This document shows positions 1 to 6,584 of a DNA stretch of 6,784 nucleotides, piece after piece (the stretch's first letter is position 1; each line of letters starts with the position of its first letter). Source of the stretch: an uncultured Oscillospiraceae bacterium (lineage in GTDB: Bacteria > Bacillota > Clostridia > Oscillospirales > Oscillospiraceae); the NCBI GenBank assembly GCA_900769995.1, contig CAAGIT010000058.1, positions 1-6,784 of the forward strand, given 5' to 3'. A program made the position numbers and the translations under genes. The notes under the pieces were generated by a model that worked only from the letters and a program-made list of their open reading frames with translations, had not been told where the DNA came from and made no database searches.

Positions 1-921
1 ATCGTCACCGACGACACAGATGTTCTCATAGCGGCCTGCAAGCAGGGAGGCAAGGAGATATTGCAGATTATTGGTATCCTGATACTCATCGATCAGGACA
101 TAGCGGAATTTTCTCTGATAATAGTCGCGGACGTCCTCATGCTCCTGCAAAAGCCGCACTGTGAGCAGAATAATATCATCGAAATCCACCGCATTCGCGC
201 CCTTGAGCCGCTTCTGATACTCCGCATAGAGCTGTGCGATCTTCTTCAGGCGGTAATCGTCCCCGACATCCTGGGCAAACTCCCTGGGCGATTGCAGCTT
301 ATCCTTCGCCTTAGAGATCATGCCCAAAACCGCACGCGGTGCAAACACCTTCTCATCCAAATTATTGTCCCGCAAAATCTCCTTCATCACACGTTCGGAA
401 TCTGCGGTATCGTAAATCGTAAAGCTCGAGTCATAGCCCAGGCGGTCGATATTGCGGCGCAAAATGCGGCAGCACGCGCTATGGAAGGTCATTGCCCAAA
501 CATCCATAGCCTCCGGCCCGAGCATCCGCTCCAGCCGTTCCTTCAACTCGTTCGCTGCCTTATTGGTGAAGGTAATGGCAATAATTGACCACGGAGCCGC
601 AGGATTCAGCGCGCAAAGCCGTTCCGCGCGAAAACGCGATTCCTCGGTCGGCTGTACTGCCTGCTGCTCCAAAAAGAGCACATCCTCCTCCGTCACCCCA
701 TCCGGCACGTCATCGCTGTCCGAACCGCTGCCAAAGCGGATCAGGTTGGCAATGCGGTGGATCAGAACCGTCGTCTTGCCGCTGCCCGCACCTGCCAAAA
801 GCAGCAAAGGCCCCTGTGTGGTGGTCACCGCCTCCAACTGGCGGGGATTCATATTTCCGAATTGCCGCGCGATATACTTTCTGCGTGCGGCAACAAACCG
901 TTCTTCAAAATTTTTTGTCAT
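1..921 (-). CDS. pcrA: PcrA/UvrD-type ATP-dependent DNA helicase, N-terminal part (runs off left edge)
   Basis: Superfamily 1A 3'-5' DNA helicase, which in this family unwinds DNA in repair and rolling-circle replication and strips proteins from DNA. Only the first 307 codons are present; family members are usually about 700-800 residues. Visible in order: Q-motif region MNPRQLEAV (24-32), Walker A AGAGSGKTT (43-51), motif Ia AITFTNKAA (115-123), TFHS motif Ib (145-148), DFDD (246-249), Walker B/DEAD-like LIDEYQDTN (276-284), and the start of motif III VVGDD at the window edge. Between HRIA (55-58) and PW (110-111) there are about 51 residues where Geobacillus PcrA has about 9, giving an acidic insert of about 40. 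ATG 921 is preferred over the in-frame ATG at 933, because GGGAGAAG lies just upstream of 921. The gene is divergent from the acyl-CoA ligase. The family assignment is secure; whether to name it pcrA or uvrD is convention. Confidence 0.96.
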   Translation of the reverse strand, partial: MTKNFEERFVAARRKYIARQFGNMNPRQLEAVTTTQGPLLLLAGAGSGKTTVLIHRIANLIRFGSGSDSDDVPDGVTEEDVLFLEQQAVQPTEESRFRAERLCALNPAAPWSIIAITFTNKAANELKERLERMLGPEAMDVWAMTFHSACCRILRRNIDRLGYDSSFTIYDTADSERVMKEILRDNNLDEKVFAPRAVLGMISKAKDKLQSPREFAQDVGDDYRLKKIAQLYAEYQKRLKGANAVDFDDIILLTVRLLQEHEDVRDYYQRKFRYVLIDEYQDTNNLQYLLASLLAGRYENICVVGDD

Positions 922-923
922 GA

Positions 924-931
924 CTTCTCCC
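924..931 (-). promoter_or_regulatory. Ribosome binding site of pcrA
   Basis: On the minus strand this reads GGGAGAAG, with the GGGAG core five bases before ATG 921. It overlaps the alternative upstream ATG at 933-931, so it can only serve the ATG at 921 and decides the start. Confidence 0.75.
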
Positions 932-953
932 ATACTATGTTTTTAGCTTTTCT

Positions 954-982
954 ATTCTAGTACATTTTGTAAAGAAATGAAA
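954..982 (-). promoter_or_regulatory. Candidate sigma-A promoter for pcrA
   Basis: On the minus strand a -10-like TAGAAT (954-959, five of six matches to TATAAT) is preceded at 17 bp by a weak -35-like TTTCAT (977-982, three of six). It would give a leader of about 25 nt. No classical SOS box is visible nearby. The -10 is reasonable and the -35 is poor, so this is only a candidate. Confidence 0.4.
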
Positions 983-1041
983 GAGGTTTTTCAAAAAAGT
1001 GTACCCCCTCGAAAAGATTTACAAAAGTCGGAAGTTGTATA

Positions 1042-1070
1042 TTCCCTTTTTTCTATTTTTTCGTTATAAT
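1042..1070 (+). promoter_or_regulatory. Candidate sigma-A promoter for the acyl-CoA ligase operon
   Basis: A perfect -10 TATAAT at 1065-1070 sits in an AT-rich stretch. At 17 bp upstream lies only TTCCCT (1042-1047), a poor match to TTGACA, and there is no TGn extension. The start site would be near 1077, about 26 nt before ATG 1103. The weak -35 suggests low basal activity or dependence on an activator, which is inference. Confidence 0.6.
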
Positions 1071-1102
1071 GAAAGATGAACGATCTTTAAGGAGGACGAG
1101 CT

Positions 1103-2806
1103 ATGTCCGTTTCTTCCACTGCGCCGTGGCTGAATTTCTACGGCAGCATTCCGAAAACCATTGACTATCCGCGCATAACGATGTATCAGCTCATCACGGA
1201 TACGGCATCCAAATATCCGCAGAATATTTCCTACGAATTTATGAATCGAAAAACGACCTATGCGCAGTTTGTCCGGCGGATCGACCGTGCTGCCCGCGCA
1301 CTGTATACCCTCGGCATCCGCAAGGGCGACCGCGTGACGATTTGTATGCCCAATTCTCCGCAGGCATTGGACTGCTTTTACGCTCTGAACCGTCTGGGCG
1401 CGGTTTCCAATATGATCCATCCTCTCTCCGCGACAGAGGAAATTGCATTCTATCTGAACGTATCGAAATCGAAGGCCATTTTGACCCTCGACCGCTTCTA
1501 CGAAAAGGTCAGTACCGCGATCGGCAAAACGGACTGCAAGCCGCAGCTTTTGATCGCCCGTATTCAGGACGAGCTGGGCTTTGCACTCAAAATCGGGTTT
1601 GCGCTGACGGAAGCAAGGAAATTTCCCAGACTGCCGAAGCACGGCAATTACACGCTCTGGTCGACCGCACTGAAGCAAGCCGGAGATTTTCTGCCGCCCG
1701 ACGAAATGCGCTATGACGAGTGCGCCGTGATCCTCTACTCCGGCGGCACGACCGGCACAACAAAGGGCATCTGTCTGTCAAACTACAATTTCAATGCCTT
1801 GGCTCTGCAAACCATCGCTTCGAGCGGTTATCCCGACATTGTCGGATGCAGTATGCTCTCCGTCATGCCCGTATTTCACGGCTTCGGCCTCGGTGTCGGC
1901 ATCCACACGGCGCTGGTCGGCGGTGCGGCGTGTATTTTAGTGCCGAATTTCAGCGTCAAGACCTATGCCGAGCTTCTGAGAAAGAAAAAGCCGAATTTCA
2001 TTCCCGGTGTGCCGACACTGTTTGAGGCACTGCTCCGCGCGGACGGGCTGGAAAACCTCGATATGTCCTTCCTGATGGGCGTATTCTGCGGCGGAGACTC
2101 TCTGTCCGTGGAGCTGAAAGCCAAAATCGATGCTTTCCTGCAAGCGCATCACTCGACCGTGCAGATCCGCGAGGGCTACGGCACGACCGAGTGCGTCACG
2201 GCAAGCTGTCTGACGCCGGTGGATTACGCGAGAAAAGGCTCCATCGGCATTCCGTTCCCGGATACGCTCTACAAAATCGTTACGCCCAACACGACAGAGG
2301 AGGTCGATGCAGGTGTTGAGGGCGAGATCTGCCTCTCAGGGCCTACGGTCATGCTGGGCTATTTGGACAATCCCGAAGAAACCGCACAGACCTTGCGCCG
2401 CCATGCGGACGGGCGTATTTGGCTGCACACCGGCGATCTCGGCAAAATGGATTCCGACGGGTTTGTCTACTTCTGCCAGCGCATGAAGCGCATGATCATC
2501 ACCTCGGGCTACAATGTCTACCCAAGTCAGTTGGAAAACATCATTGACGGTCACGAAAAGGTGTTGATCTCCTGCGTAATCGGCGTAAAAGACTCCTATC
2601 GGATGCAGAAGGTCAAGGCATTCGTTGTCCTGCGGCCGGAATATCAGCCCTCGGAGGCTTTGAAGGCTGAGCTTCTCGCCTACTGCCGCGAACGCATCGC
2701 GAAATACGCCATGCCGCGTGAGCTTGAGTTCCGCGAGGAGCTTCCGAAAACACTGGTCGGAAAGGTCGCTTACCGTGTTCTGGAAGAGGAGGAAAACGCG
2801 AAATGA
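1103..2806 (+). CDS. Class I adenylate-forming enzyme, FadD-like acyl-CoA ligase
   Basis: The family activates a carboxylate, usually a fatty acid, with ATP to acyl-AMP and then transfers it to CoA or another thiol; probably cytosolic or membrane-associated. The 567 residues are a full-length ANL enzyme. The phosphate-binding loop is YSGGTTGTTKG (212-222), with Thr220 where Pro is usual. The A5 motif YGTTE is at 359-363, A7 HTGD at 442-445, the hinge-region Arg460 and K462 lie before SGYNVYPSQLE (468-478), and the probable catalytic lysine is K554 in PKTLVGK. ATG 1103 follows AAGGAGG (1089-1095) with seven bases between, a strong ribosome site. The stop overlaps the next start (ATGA), so the two genes are probably translated together. 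The acyl substrate cannot be read from the sequence; medium- or long-chain fatty acids are the default guess, and an aryl acid or an acyl-carrier partner is possible. Confidence 0.9.
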   Translation: MSVSSTAPWLNFYGSIPKTIDYPRITMYQLITDTASKYPQNISYEFMNRKTTYAQFVRRIDRAARALYTLGIRKGDRVTICMPNSPQALDCFYALNRLGAVSNMIHPLSATEEIAFYLNVSKSKAILTLDRFYEKVSTAIGKTDCKPQLLIARIQDELGFALKIGFALTEARKFPRLPKHGNYTLWSTALKQAGDFLPPDEMRYDECAVILYSGGTTGTTKGICLSNYNFNALALQTIASSGYPDIVGCSMLSVMPVFHGFGLGVGIHTALVGGAACILVPNFSVKTYAELLRKKKPNFIPGVPTLFEALLRADGLENLDMSFLMGVFCGGDSLSVELKAKIDAFLQAHHSTVQIREGYGTTECVTASCLTPVDYARKGSIGIPFPDTLYKIVTPNTTEEVDAGVEGEICLSGPTVMLGYLDNPEETAQTLRRHADGRIWLHTGDLGKMDSDGFVYFCQRMKRMIITSGYNVYPSQLENIIDGHEKVLISCVIGVKDSYRMQKVKAFVVLRPEYQPSEALKAELLAYCRERIAKYAMPRELEFREELPKTLVGKVAYRVLEEEENAK

Positions 2807-3513
2807 GCACACAAAAAGCACGAATTTGGGAGCTGGACGCCCTGCGCGGCATCTGTATCCTCGGTATGGTCGTCGTGCATATTTTCTTTGATCTGGCGTT
2901 TTTCGGCGGCATGGATTTAGGCTTGCCCGCATGGTTCGATTTTGTACAGCACTACGGTCATGTGTTTTTCGTTCTGATCTCCGGCATCTGCGCCACGCTC
3001 GGCTCGCACAGCTTCCGTCGGGGTGTGTTTGTCTTTTGCGCGGGCTTGCTGGTTTCCTATGTCACGCTGTTTATGGATTATGTGATCGGGGTTTCCGGCA
3101 TCCGCATCTGGTTCGGCATCCTGCATATGCTCGGCGTTTGCATGATGCTCTATCCCCTGTTCAAAAAGCTGCCGTTTTGGCTGCTCGGGATTTTGGGGAT
3201 CGGGTTTATCGTCCTTGGCTTTTGGCTGGAAACCGTCCGTGTTTCCGTGGATTTCCTGTTCCCGCTCGGCCTTCGTTCGGGCAACATCTTTACCGGAAGC
3301 GACTTCTTCCCGATCTTTCCCGGTCTTGGCTGGTTCCTGTTCGGTGCAGGGCTTGGCAAGCTGATTTACGGCAAAAAGCAAAGCCTTTTGCCCAAAACCA
3401 ATGCAAATCAGCCGATTTTGCGCTTCTTCCGCTTCTGCGGTGTGCAATCCCTGCCGATCTACCTCCTTCATCAGCCGGTCATCGCCCTGATCGTTGTGCT
3501 GAGCTGCGGCTGA
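2803..3513 (+). CDS. DUF1624 / heparan-alpha-glucosaminide N-acetyltransferase-like membrane protein
   Basis: A small polytopic membrane protein of 236 residues, the usual size for the bacterial family (PF07786-like) related to the catalytic domain of lysosomal HGSNAT, which moves an acetyl group across the membrane onto a sugar amine. The typical family start WELDALRGICIL (9-20) is followed by VVHIFFDL (24-31) with His26 in the first membrane segment. Other visible marks are FFVLISG (55-61), GILHMLG (105-111), FFPIFPGLGW (168-177) and the C-terminal LLHQPV (221-226). About seven hydrophobic segments are visible, near 15-35, 45-65, 72-92, 102-120, 123-143, 165-189 and 212-234. ATG 2803 overlaps the ligase stop by four bases and has GAGG-type purines about ten bases upstream. 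Coupling with an acyl-CoA ligase suggests acylation of a surface glycan or lipid, but the actual donor and acceptor are unknown. Confidence 0.82.
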   Translation: MSTQKARIWELDALRGICILGMVVVHIFFDLAFFGGMDLGLPAWFDFVQHYGHVFFVLISGICATLGSHSFRRGVFVFCAGLLVSYVTLFMDYVIGVSGIRIWFGILHMLGVCMMLYPLFKKLPFWLLGILGIGFIVLGFWLETVRVSVDFLFPLGLRSGNIFTGSDFFPIFPGLGWFLFGAGLGKLIYGKKQSLLPKTNANQPILRFFRFCGVQSLPIYLLHQPVIALIVVLSCG

Positions 3514-3529
3514 TTTTTCGGTCTTATCA

Positions 3530-3558
3530 TTGACAGAAGCGGAAAGGTTTGATATAAT
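3530..3558 (+). promoter_or_regulatory. Consensus sigma-A promoter for degV and the phosphatase gene
   Basis: TTGACA (3530-3535), a 17-bp spacer and TATAAT (3553-3558) match both consensus boxes perfectly at ideal spacing. Transcription should begin near 3565, leaving a leader of about 47 nt. It also rules out GTG 3561 as the translation start, since that codon would lie upstream of the RNA 5' end. It shows the DegV gene is a separate unit from the acyltransferase. Confidence 0.92.
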
Positions 3559-3569
3559 GGGTGCAAACA

Positions 3570-3610
3570 AATAATACAGCAAATCAAATCATACTGTGTG
3601 GGGTATTATT
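3570..3610 (+). promoter_or_regulatory. Potential hairpin in the degV leader, next to the start codon
   Basis: AATAATAC (3570-3577) is perfectly complementary to GTATTATT (3603-3610). AG (3578-3579) could extend the stem to CT (3594-3595) across a purine-rich bulge. The right arm ends one base before ATG 3612, and the weak ribosome site GGGG (3600-3603) lies at its edge. The fold uses nearly the whole leader and could limit ribosome access. The stem is AU-rich, so its stability is uncertain. Confidence 0.45.
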
Positions 3611-3611
3611 T

Positions 3612-4490
3612 ATGTCTGAAAAAAACTATGTCATCATCACCGATTCCTCCGCCGATCTTCCGGATGCTCTGGTAAAGCAGCTCGATATTGAGGTCTTGCC
3701 GCTGACGTTCACCATCGGCGCGGAGAATTATCTCAATTATCCGGATGAGCGCGAAATGCGTGCCGCCGATTTCTACGCGACCATGCGCGACGGTGCCGTC
3801 GTCAAAACTGCCGCCGTCAATGTCGACAACTTTTTGGAGATCATGCGGCCGCACCTGGAGGCCGGCAGAGATGTCCTCTATCTCGGTTTTTCGTCCGGTC
3901 TGAGCGCGACCTACAACTCCGGCAGACTTGCCGCTGAAGAGCTTCAGTCGGAATTCCCCGAGCGTAAAATTCTGACGGTTGATACCCTCTGCGCTTCCTT
4001 GGGTCAGGGTCTGTTGGTCTATTTGACTGCGCAAAAGCGGAACAACGGCGCAAGCATCGAAGAGGCTGCCGCCTTTGCGGAGGAGTCCAAGCTGCACATC
4101 TGCCATTGGTTCACCGTAGACGACCTTTTCTTCCTCAAACGCGGCGGTCGTGTCAGTGCAACAACCGCGATTATCGGCAGTGCGCTGGGCATCAAGCCGG
4201 TCCTGCACGTAGATAATGAGGGTCATTTGATCAATGTCGCCAAGGCACGCGGCAGAAAGAATGCCATCGCAGCCATCGCGGAGCATATGCGCAAGGAAGC
4301 CATCGATCCCGCGAACCAAACCATTTTCATCTCCCATGGCGATTGTCTGGACGATGCAGAGCTTCTGGCAAAAATGCTGCGCGATACCTGCGGCTTTAGG
4401 GACGTTATCATCAACTATGTCGGCCCTGTCATTGGCGCACACTCCGGTCCCGGCACTTTGGCGCTGTTCTACTACGGCACGGTGCGCTGA
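3612..4490 (+). CDS. DegV family (FakB-like) fatty-acid-binding protein
   Basis: Members bind a single fatty acid in a deep pocket; the FakB members present it to the fatty acid kinase FakA, so that exogenous fatty acids can be phosphorylated and used for phospholipid. The 292 residues match the usual length of about 280-295. Visible family motifs: N-terminal VIITDSSADLP (7-17), SSGLSATYNS (94-103), FFLKRGGRVS (173-182) followed by LGIKPVL (192-198), and the C-terminal GPVIGAHSGPGTLALF (271-286) with His277. The loop that often reads TS(Q/A) here reads KTAAVN (65-70), so Thr66 is kept but the following Ser is Ala. ATG 3612 is chosen over GTG 3561 because the promoter start site lies downstream of 3561. 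The ribosome site is weak (GGGG 3600-3603). No fakA is in the window, so the kinase partnership is inference. Cytosolic; no signal peptide. Confidence 0.93.
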   Translation: MSEKNYVIITDSSADLPDALVKQLDIEVLPLTFTIGAENYLNYPDEREMRAADFYATMRDGAVVKTAAVNVDNFLEIMRPHLEAGRDVLYLGFSSGLSATYNSGRLAAEELQSEFPERKILTVDTLCASLGQGLLVYLTAQKRNNGASIEEAAAFAEESKLHICHWFTVDDLFFLKRGGRVSATTAIIGSALGIKPVLHVDNEGHLINVAKARGRKNAIAAIAEHMRKEAIDPANQTIFISHGDCLDDAELLAKMLRDTCGFRDVIINYVGPVIGAHSGPGTLALFYYGTVR

Positions 4491-4493
4491 GCC

Positions 4494-4934
4494 ATGAAGC
4501 GTATTCTCTTTGTCTGCCTCGGCAACATCTGCCGCAGTCCGATGGCGGAGTTCATTCTGAAGGATATGGTAAAAAAGGCCGGCAGAGCGGCAGAGTTTGA
4601 GATCGCCTCTGCCGCGACCTCAACGGACGAAGTCGGCAATCCCGTCTATCCGCCCGCACGGCGTGAGTTGGCAAAGCACGGCATCTCCTGCGACGGCAAA
4701 ACCGCCCGTCAGGTCACGCGGCGCGATTTCGACCACTATGACCGCATCTATTATATGGATCGAAACAATGGCCGTCAGTTGGCGCGGCTGCTGCCCGCTG
4801 ACCCCGATAAGATCCGCCCGTTCCTGGACCGCGATGTTGCCGACCCCTGGTACACCGGCGACTTTGTGCAAACCTGGAACGATTTGGTCGAGGGTTGTCA
4901 GAAGCTTCTGTTGGAATTCGGCATTACAATTTAA
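4494..4934 (+). CDS. Low-molecular-weight protein tyrosine phosphatase
   Basis: A 146-residue class II Cys-based phosphatase, the usual family size (about 140-160). The P-loop CLGNICRS (8-15) supplies nucleophile Cys8 and Arg14, and the general acid Asp117 sits in DPWYTGDF (117-124), flanked by the aromatic residues that contact the phosphotyrosine ring. It begins three bases after the degV stop and has no clear Shine-Dalgarno, so translation probably depends on ribosomes finishing degV; both genes would come from the 3530 promoter. In bacteria such enzymes often dephosphorylate tyrosine kinases or sugar transferases of capsule and exopolysaccharide synthesis, and the next gene is a polysaccharide-type flippase, but no tyrosine kinase is in view. 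The related arsenate reductase family is less likely, given the DPWY acid loop. Confidence 0.94.
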   Translation: MKRILFVCLGNICRSPMAEFILKDMVKKAGRAAEFEIASAATSTDEVGNPVYPPARRELAKHGISCDGKTARQVTRRDFDHYDRIYYMDRNNGRQLARLLPADPDKIRPFLDRDVADPWYTGDFVQTWNDLVEGCQKLLLEFGITI

Positions 4935-4946
4935 TCGGTATGCAAG

Positions 4947-4990
4947 CCCCGCTGCAAATTTGGTATTTTGCAGCGGGGTCTTTATTATAC
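4947..4990 (+). terminator. Rho-independent terminator or attenuator hairpin after the phosphatase gene
   Basis: CCCCGCTGCAAA (4947-4958) and TTTGCAGCGGGG (4967-4978) form a perfect 12-bp stem with an 8-nt loop, followed by TCTTTATTATAC. The stem is strong, while the T-tract is interrupted, so termination may be partial. It starts 13 bases after the phosphatase stop, and its tail ends just before the ribosome site of the flippase. Confidence 0.8.
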
Positions 4991-4996
4991 TTGTAC

Positions 4997-5005
4997 GGGG
5001 GTGAT
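4997..5005 (+). promoter_or_regulatory. Ribosome binding site that fixes the flippase TTG start
   Basis: GGGGGTGAT differs by one base from GGAGGTGAT, the sequence complementary to the 3' end of 16S rRNA. Its core GGGGG (4997-5001) lies seven bases before TTG 5009. No ATG or GTG in the flippase frame is equally well placed, so TTG is the likely start. Confidence 0.82.
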
Positions 5006-5008
5006 TCT

Positions 5009-6553
5009 TTGGAGAAGCGAAGCTCGATTTTGGGCGGTGCGATGCTGTTAACGGCGGCAAATCTTCTGATGCGGCTGATTTCCATTGGCTTCAACGTCTT
5101 TCTCGCTGACCGGATCGGTGCTTCGGGCTTGGGACTGCTCCAGCTCATATCCACCATCGGCGTATTTGCAATGCTGGTCGGCACCTCAGGCGTTCGGATC
5201 GCCTCCATGTGCCTTGCCGCAGAGGAATTTGGGCATCGGCGGCTCGGCGGCGTTCGGCTGGCGGTCAACGCCTGCTTAAAATACGGACTTCTTGTCAGCA
5301 CGGTCGCCGGAGCCGCCCTGATTCTGCTTTCTGACGCATTTGCCGTCCGACTTTTGGGCGATTGTCGGGCAGCGCTTTCCTTACGCGTTATGGGGTTGTT
5401 TCTTCCCGCAACCTGCCTTTGCGGTATTATGAGCGGGTATTTCACAGCCTGTGCAAGGATCCGTCAGCTCGTCGGCATTGAAATCGCGGAACGCATTTTA
5501 GGCGTTGCCATCACGACAGCTTTGCTGCTGACATGGGCACAGAAGGATTTGGAAAAGGCTTGCTGTGCCATCATCCTCGGCAGCTCCCTCGGGTGTGTAT
5601 TCGATTTTATCCTGCTCTATCGCCGCTATCGCAGGGATATGCAAGGCACTTCCGCTTCAAGTGAAAAGCAAACCATGCGCTCGCGACTTCTGCGGCTTTG
5701 TATTCCGCTGGCGCTCAATGATTATCTGCGTGCAGGTCTGAACACCGCGGAGCAGCTTTTGATCCCGTTTGGACTTGCAAGCTTTTCCGGTTCTTCAGAA
5801 CAGGCGATGGCGGATTACGGCACCATTCACGCTATGGTTTTCCCAATTTTGATGTTTCCCGCCGCCATTCTCTATTCCGTCTCCGATTTGCTCGTTCCGG
5901 AGCTGGCTCGAAGCCGTGCGGTCGGCCGCCGTCTGCGCATCATGGATTTGACGGATAAATGCCTGCGATTGACGATCTTATTCGCCTGTGCCTGTGCGGG
6001 GTTTCTTTTTGTGTGTGCACGGCCGTTGGGGATTGCCATATACGACAGCCCGTCCGCAGGCTGCTATCTGCGTTTGTTTGCACCGATGGTGCTCATGCTA
6101 TACCTCGACGCAATCACCGACGGAATGCTCAAAGGGCTTTCCGAGCAGGTGAGCAGTGTCAGATACAACACGTTCACCTCCGTTTTGGATGTTCTTTTCC
6201 TGTTCCTGCTGCTGCCGCGTTGGGGCATCGCGGGCTATGTATTCAGCTTCACTGTCACGCACGCGATCAACCTGTTTTTAAGCCTTCGCCGTCTGCTGAT
6301 CACAACCAGGCACCGACCGCGCCTTGCAGATTTTCTGCGTCCGATCGCTTGTCTGCTTCCGTCTGTCGGAATTGCGATGCTTTTGCCCTGCGGAGGATAT
6401 TCCGCGCTCTCAACGCTGTTTATTCGCGGCGGATTCTTTTTGACCGTACTGCTCGCGATGTTTGTTTTCAGCGGTGCTTTTTTTGTCCGTGATTACCGCT
6501 GGCTGCGGCAGATTTTTCGTCGAAATTTCCGTCTTCCTGCCAAAAAAGCTTGA
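5009..6553 (+). CDS. MOP-superfamily polysaccharide flippase (SpoVB/MurJ-like)
   Basis: Integral membrane protein of 514 residues from TTG 5009, typical for polysaccharide/SpoVB-type flippases, which move undecaprenyl-linked sugars or lipid II-like precursors across the membrane. About 14 hydrophobic segments can be traced (roughly 10-30, 40-62, 86-108, 124-146, 155-176, 184-204, 226-245, 270-292, 319-340, 351-371, 388-404, 408-428, 443-461, 466-490) with a basic cytoplasmic loop at 205-225 and a basic tail (501-514). Family-like sequences include the N-terminal GGAMLLTAANLLMR (9-22), FPAAILYSVSDLLVPELA (283-300) and DGMLKGL (371-377). The frame stays open upstream to 4895, but that would place a charged, non-conserved extension inside the phosphatase gene and the hairpin. 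No promoter of its own is clear. The substrate is unknown; a sporulation role is only one possibility. Confidence 0.88.
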   Translation: MEKRSSILGGAMLLTAANLLMRLISIGFNVFLADRIGASGLGLLQLISTIGVFAMLVGTSGVRIASMCLAAEEFGHRRLGGVRLAVNACLKYGLLVSTVAGAALILLSDAFAVRLLGDCRAALSLRVMGLFLPATCLCGIMSGYFTACARIRQLVGIEIAERILGVAITTALLLTWAQKDLEKACCAIILGSSLGCVFDFILLYRRYRRDMQGTSASSEKQTMRSRLLRLCIPLALNDYLRAGLNTAEQLLIPFGLASFSGSSEQAMADYGTIHAMVFPILMFPAAILYSVSDLLVPELARSRAVGRRLRIMDLTDKCLRLTILFACACAGFLFVCARPLGIAIYDSPSAGCYLRLFAPMVLMLYLDAITDGMLKGLSEQVSSVRYNTFTSVLDVLFLFLLLPRWGIAGYVFSFTVTHAINLFLSLRRLLITTRHRPRLADFLRPIACLLPSVGIAMLLPCGGYSALSTLFIRGGFFLTVLLAMFVFSGAFFVRDYRWLRQIFRRNFRLPAKKA

Positions 6554-6578
6554 CAAATAACCAACACGGTGCTATAGT
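6550..6578 (+). promoter_or_regulatory. Sigma-A promoter of the T-box leader
   Basis: TTGACA (6550-6555), a 17-bp spacer and TATAGT (6573-6578, five of six matches) make a near-consensus promoter. The -35 box contains the flippase stop codon TGA (6551-6553). Transcription should start near 6585, a few bases before the T-box stem I. Confidence 0.88.
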
Positions 6579-6584
6579 AACTTC

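Noticed and set aside
61..588. Open plus-strand frame of 175 codons (and overlapping frames at 452-946 and 585-923)
   Set aside because: It lies opposite the helicase gene, whose motifs are unmistakable; the frame shows no family motif and no ribosome site.
922..933. In-frame ATG at 933 as the pcrA start
   Set aside because: Its codon overlaps the GGGAGAAG ribosome site for ATG 921 and it has no good site of its own.
961..971. TACA-TTT-TGTA inverted repeat in the pcrA promoter spacer, possible repressor operator
   Set aside because: The arms are only four bases in AT-rich DNA and do not match the LexA box; chance is likely.
3501..3520. AGC-TGCG-GCT followed by TTTTT at the end of the acyltransferase gene as a terminator
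   Set aside because: The stem is only three pairs, too short for a credible intrinsic terminator.
2336..3582. Minus-strand open frames of 198 and 221 codons (2336-2932, 2917-3582)
   Set aside because: They mirror the ligase and acyltransferase genes; compositions are low in hydrophobic structure and match no family.
3561..3611. GTG 3561 as the degV start
   Set aside because: The perfect promoter at 3530-3558 would start transcription at about 3565, after this codon, and the extra 17 residues do not resemble DegV N-termini.
3606..4442. Minus-strand open frame of 278 codons
   Set aside because: It is an antisense shadow of degV, explained by the codon bias of the real gene; no recognisable domain or ribosome site.
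4986..4991. TATACT as a -10 box for a flippase promoter
   Set aside because: No -35 lies at a workable distance, and the start site would fall within the ribosome binding site.
4895..5008. Longer flippase starting at 4895 inside the phosphatase gene
   Set aside because: The extra 38 codons encode the hairpin and are non-conserved in character, while an excellent ribosome site stands before TTG 5009.
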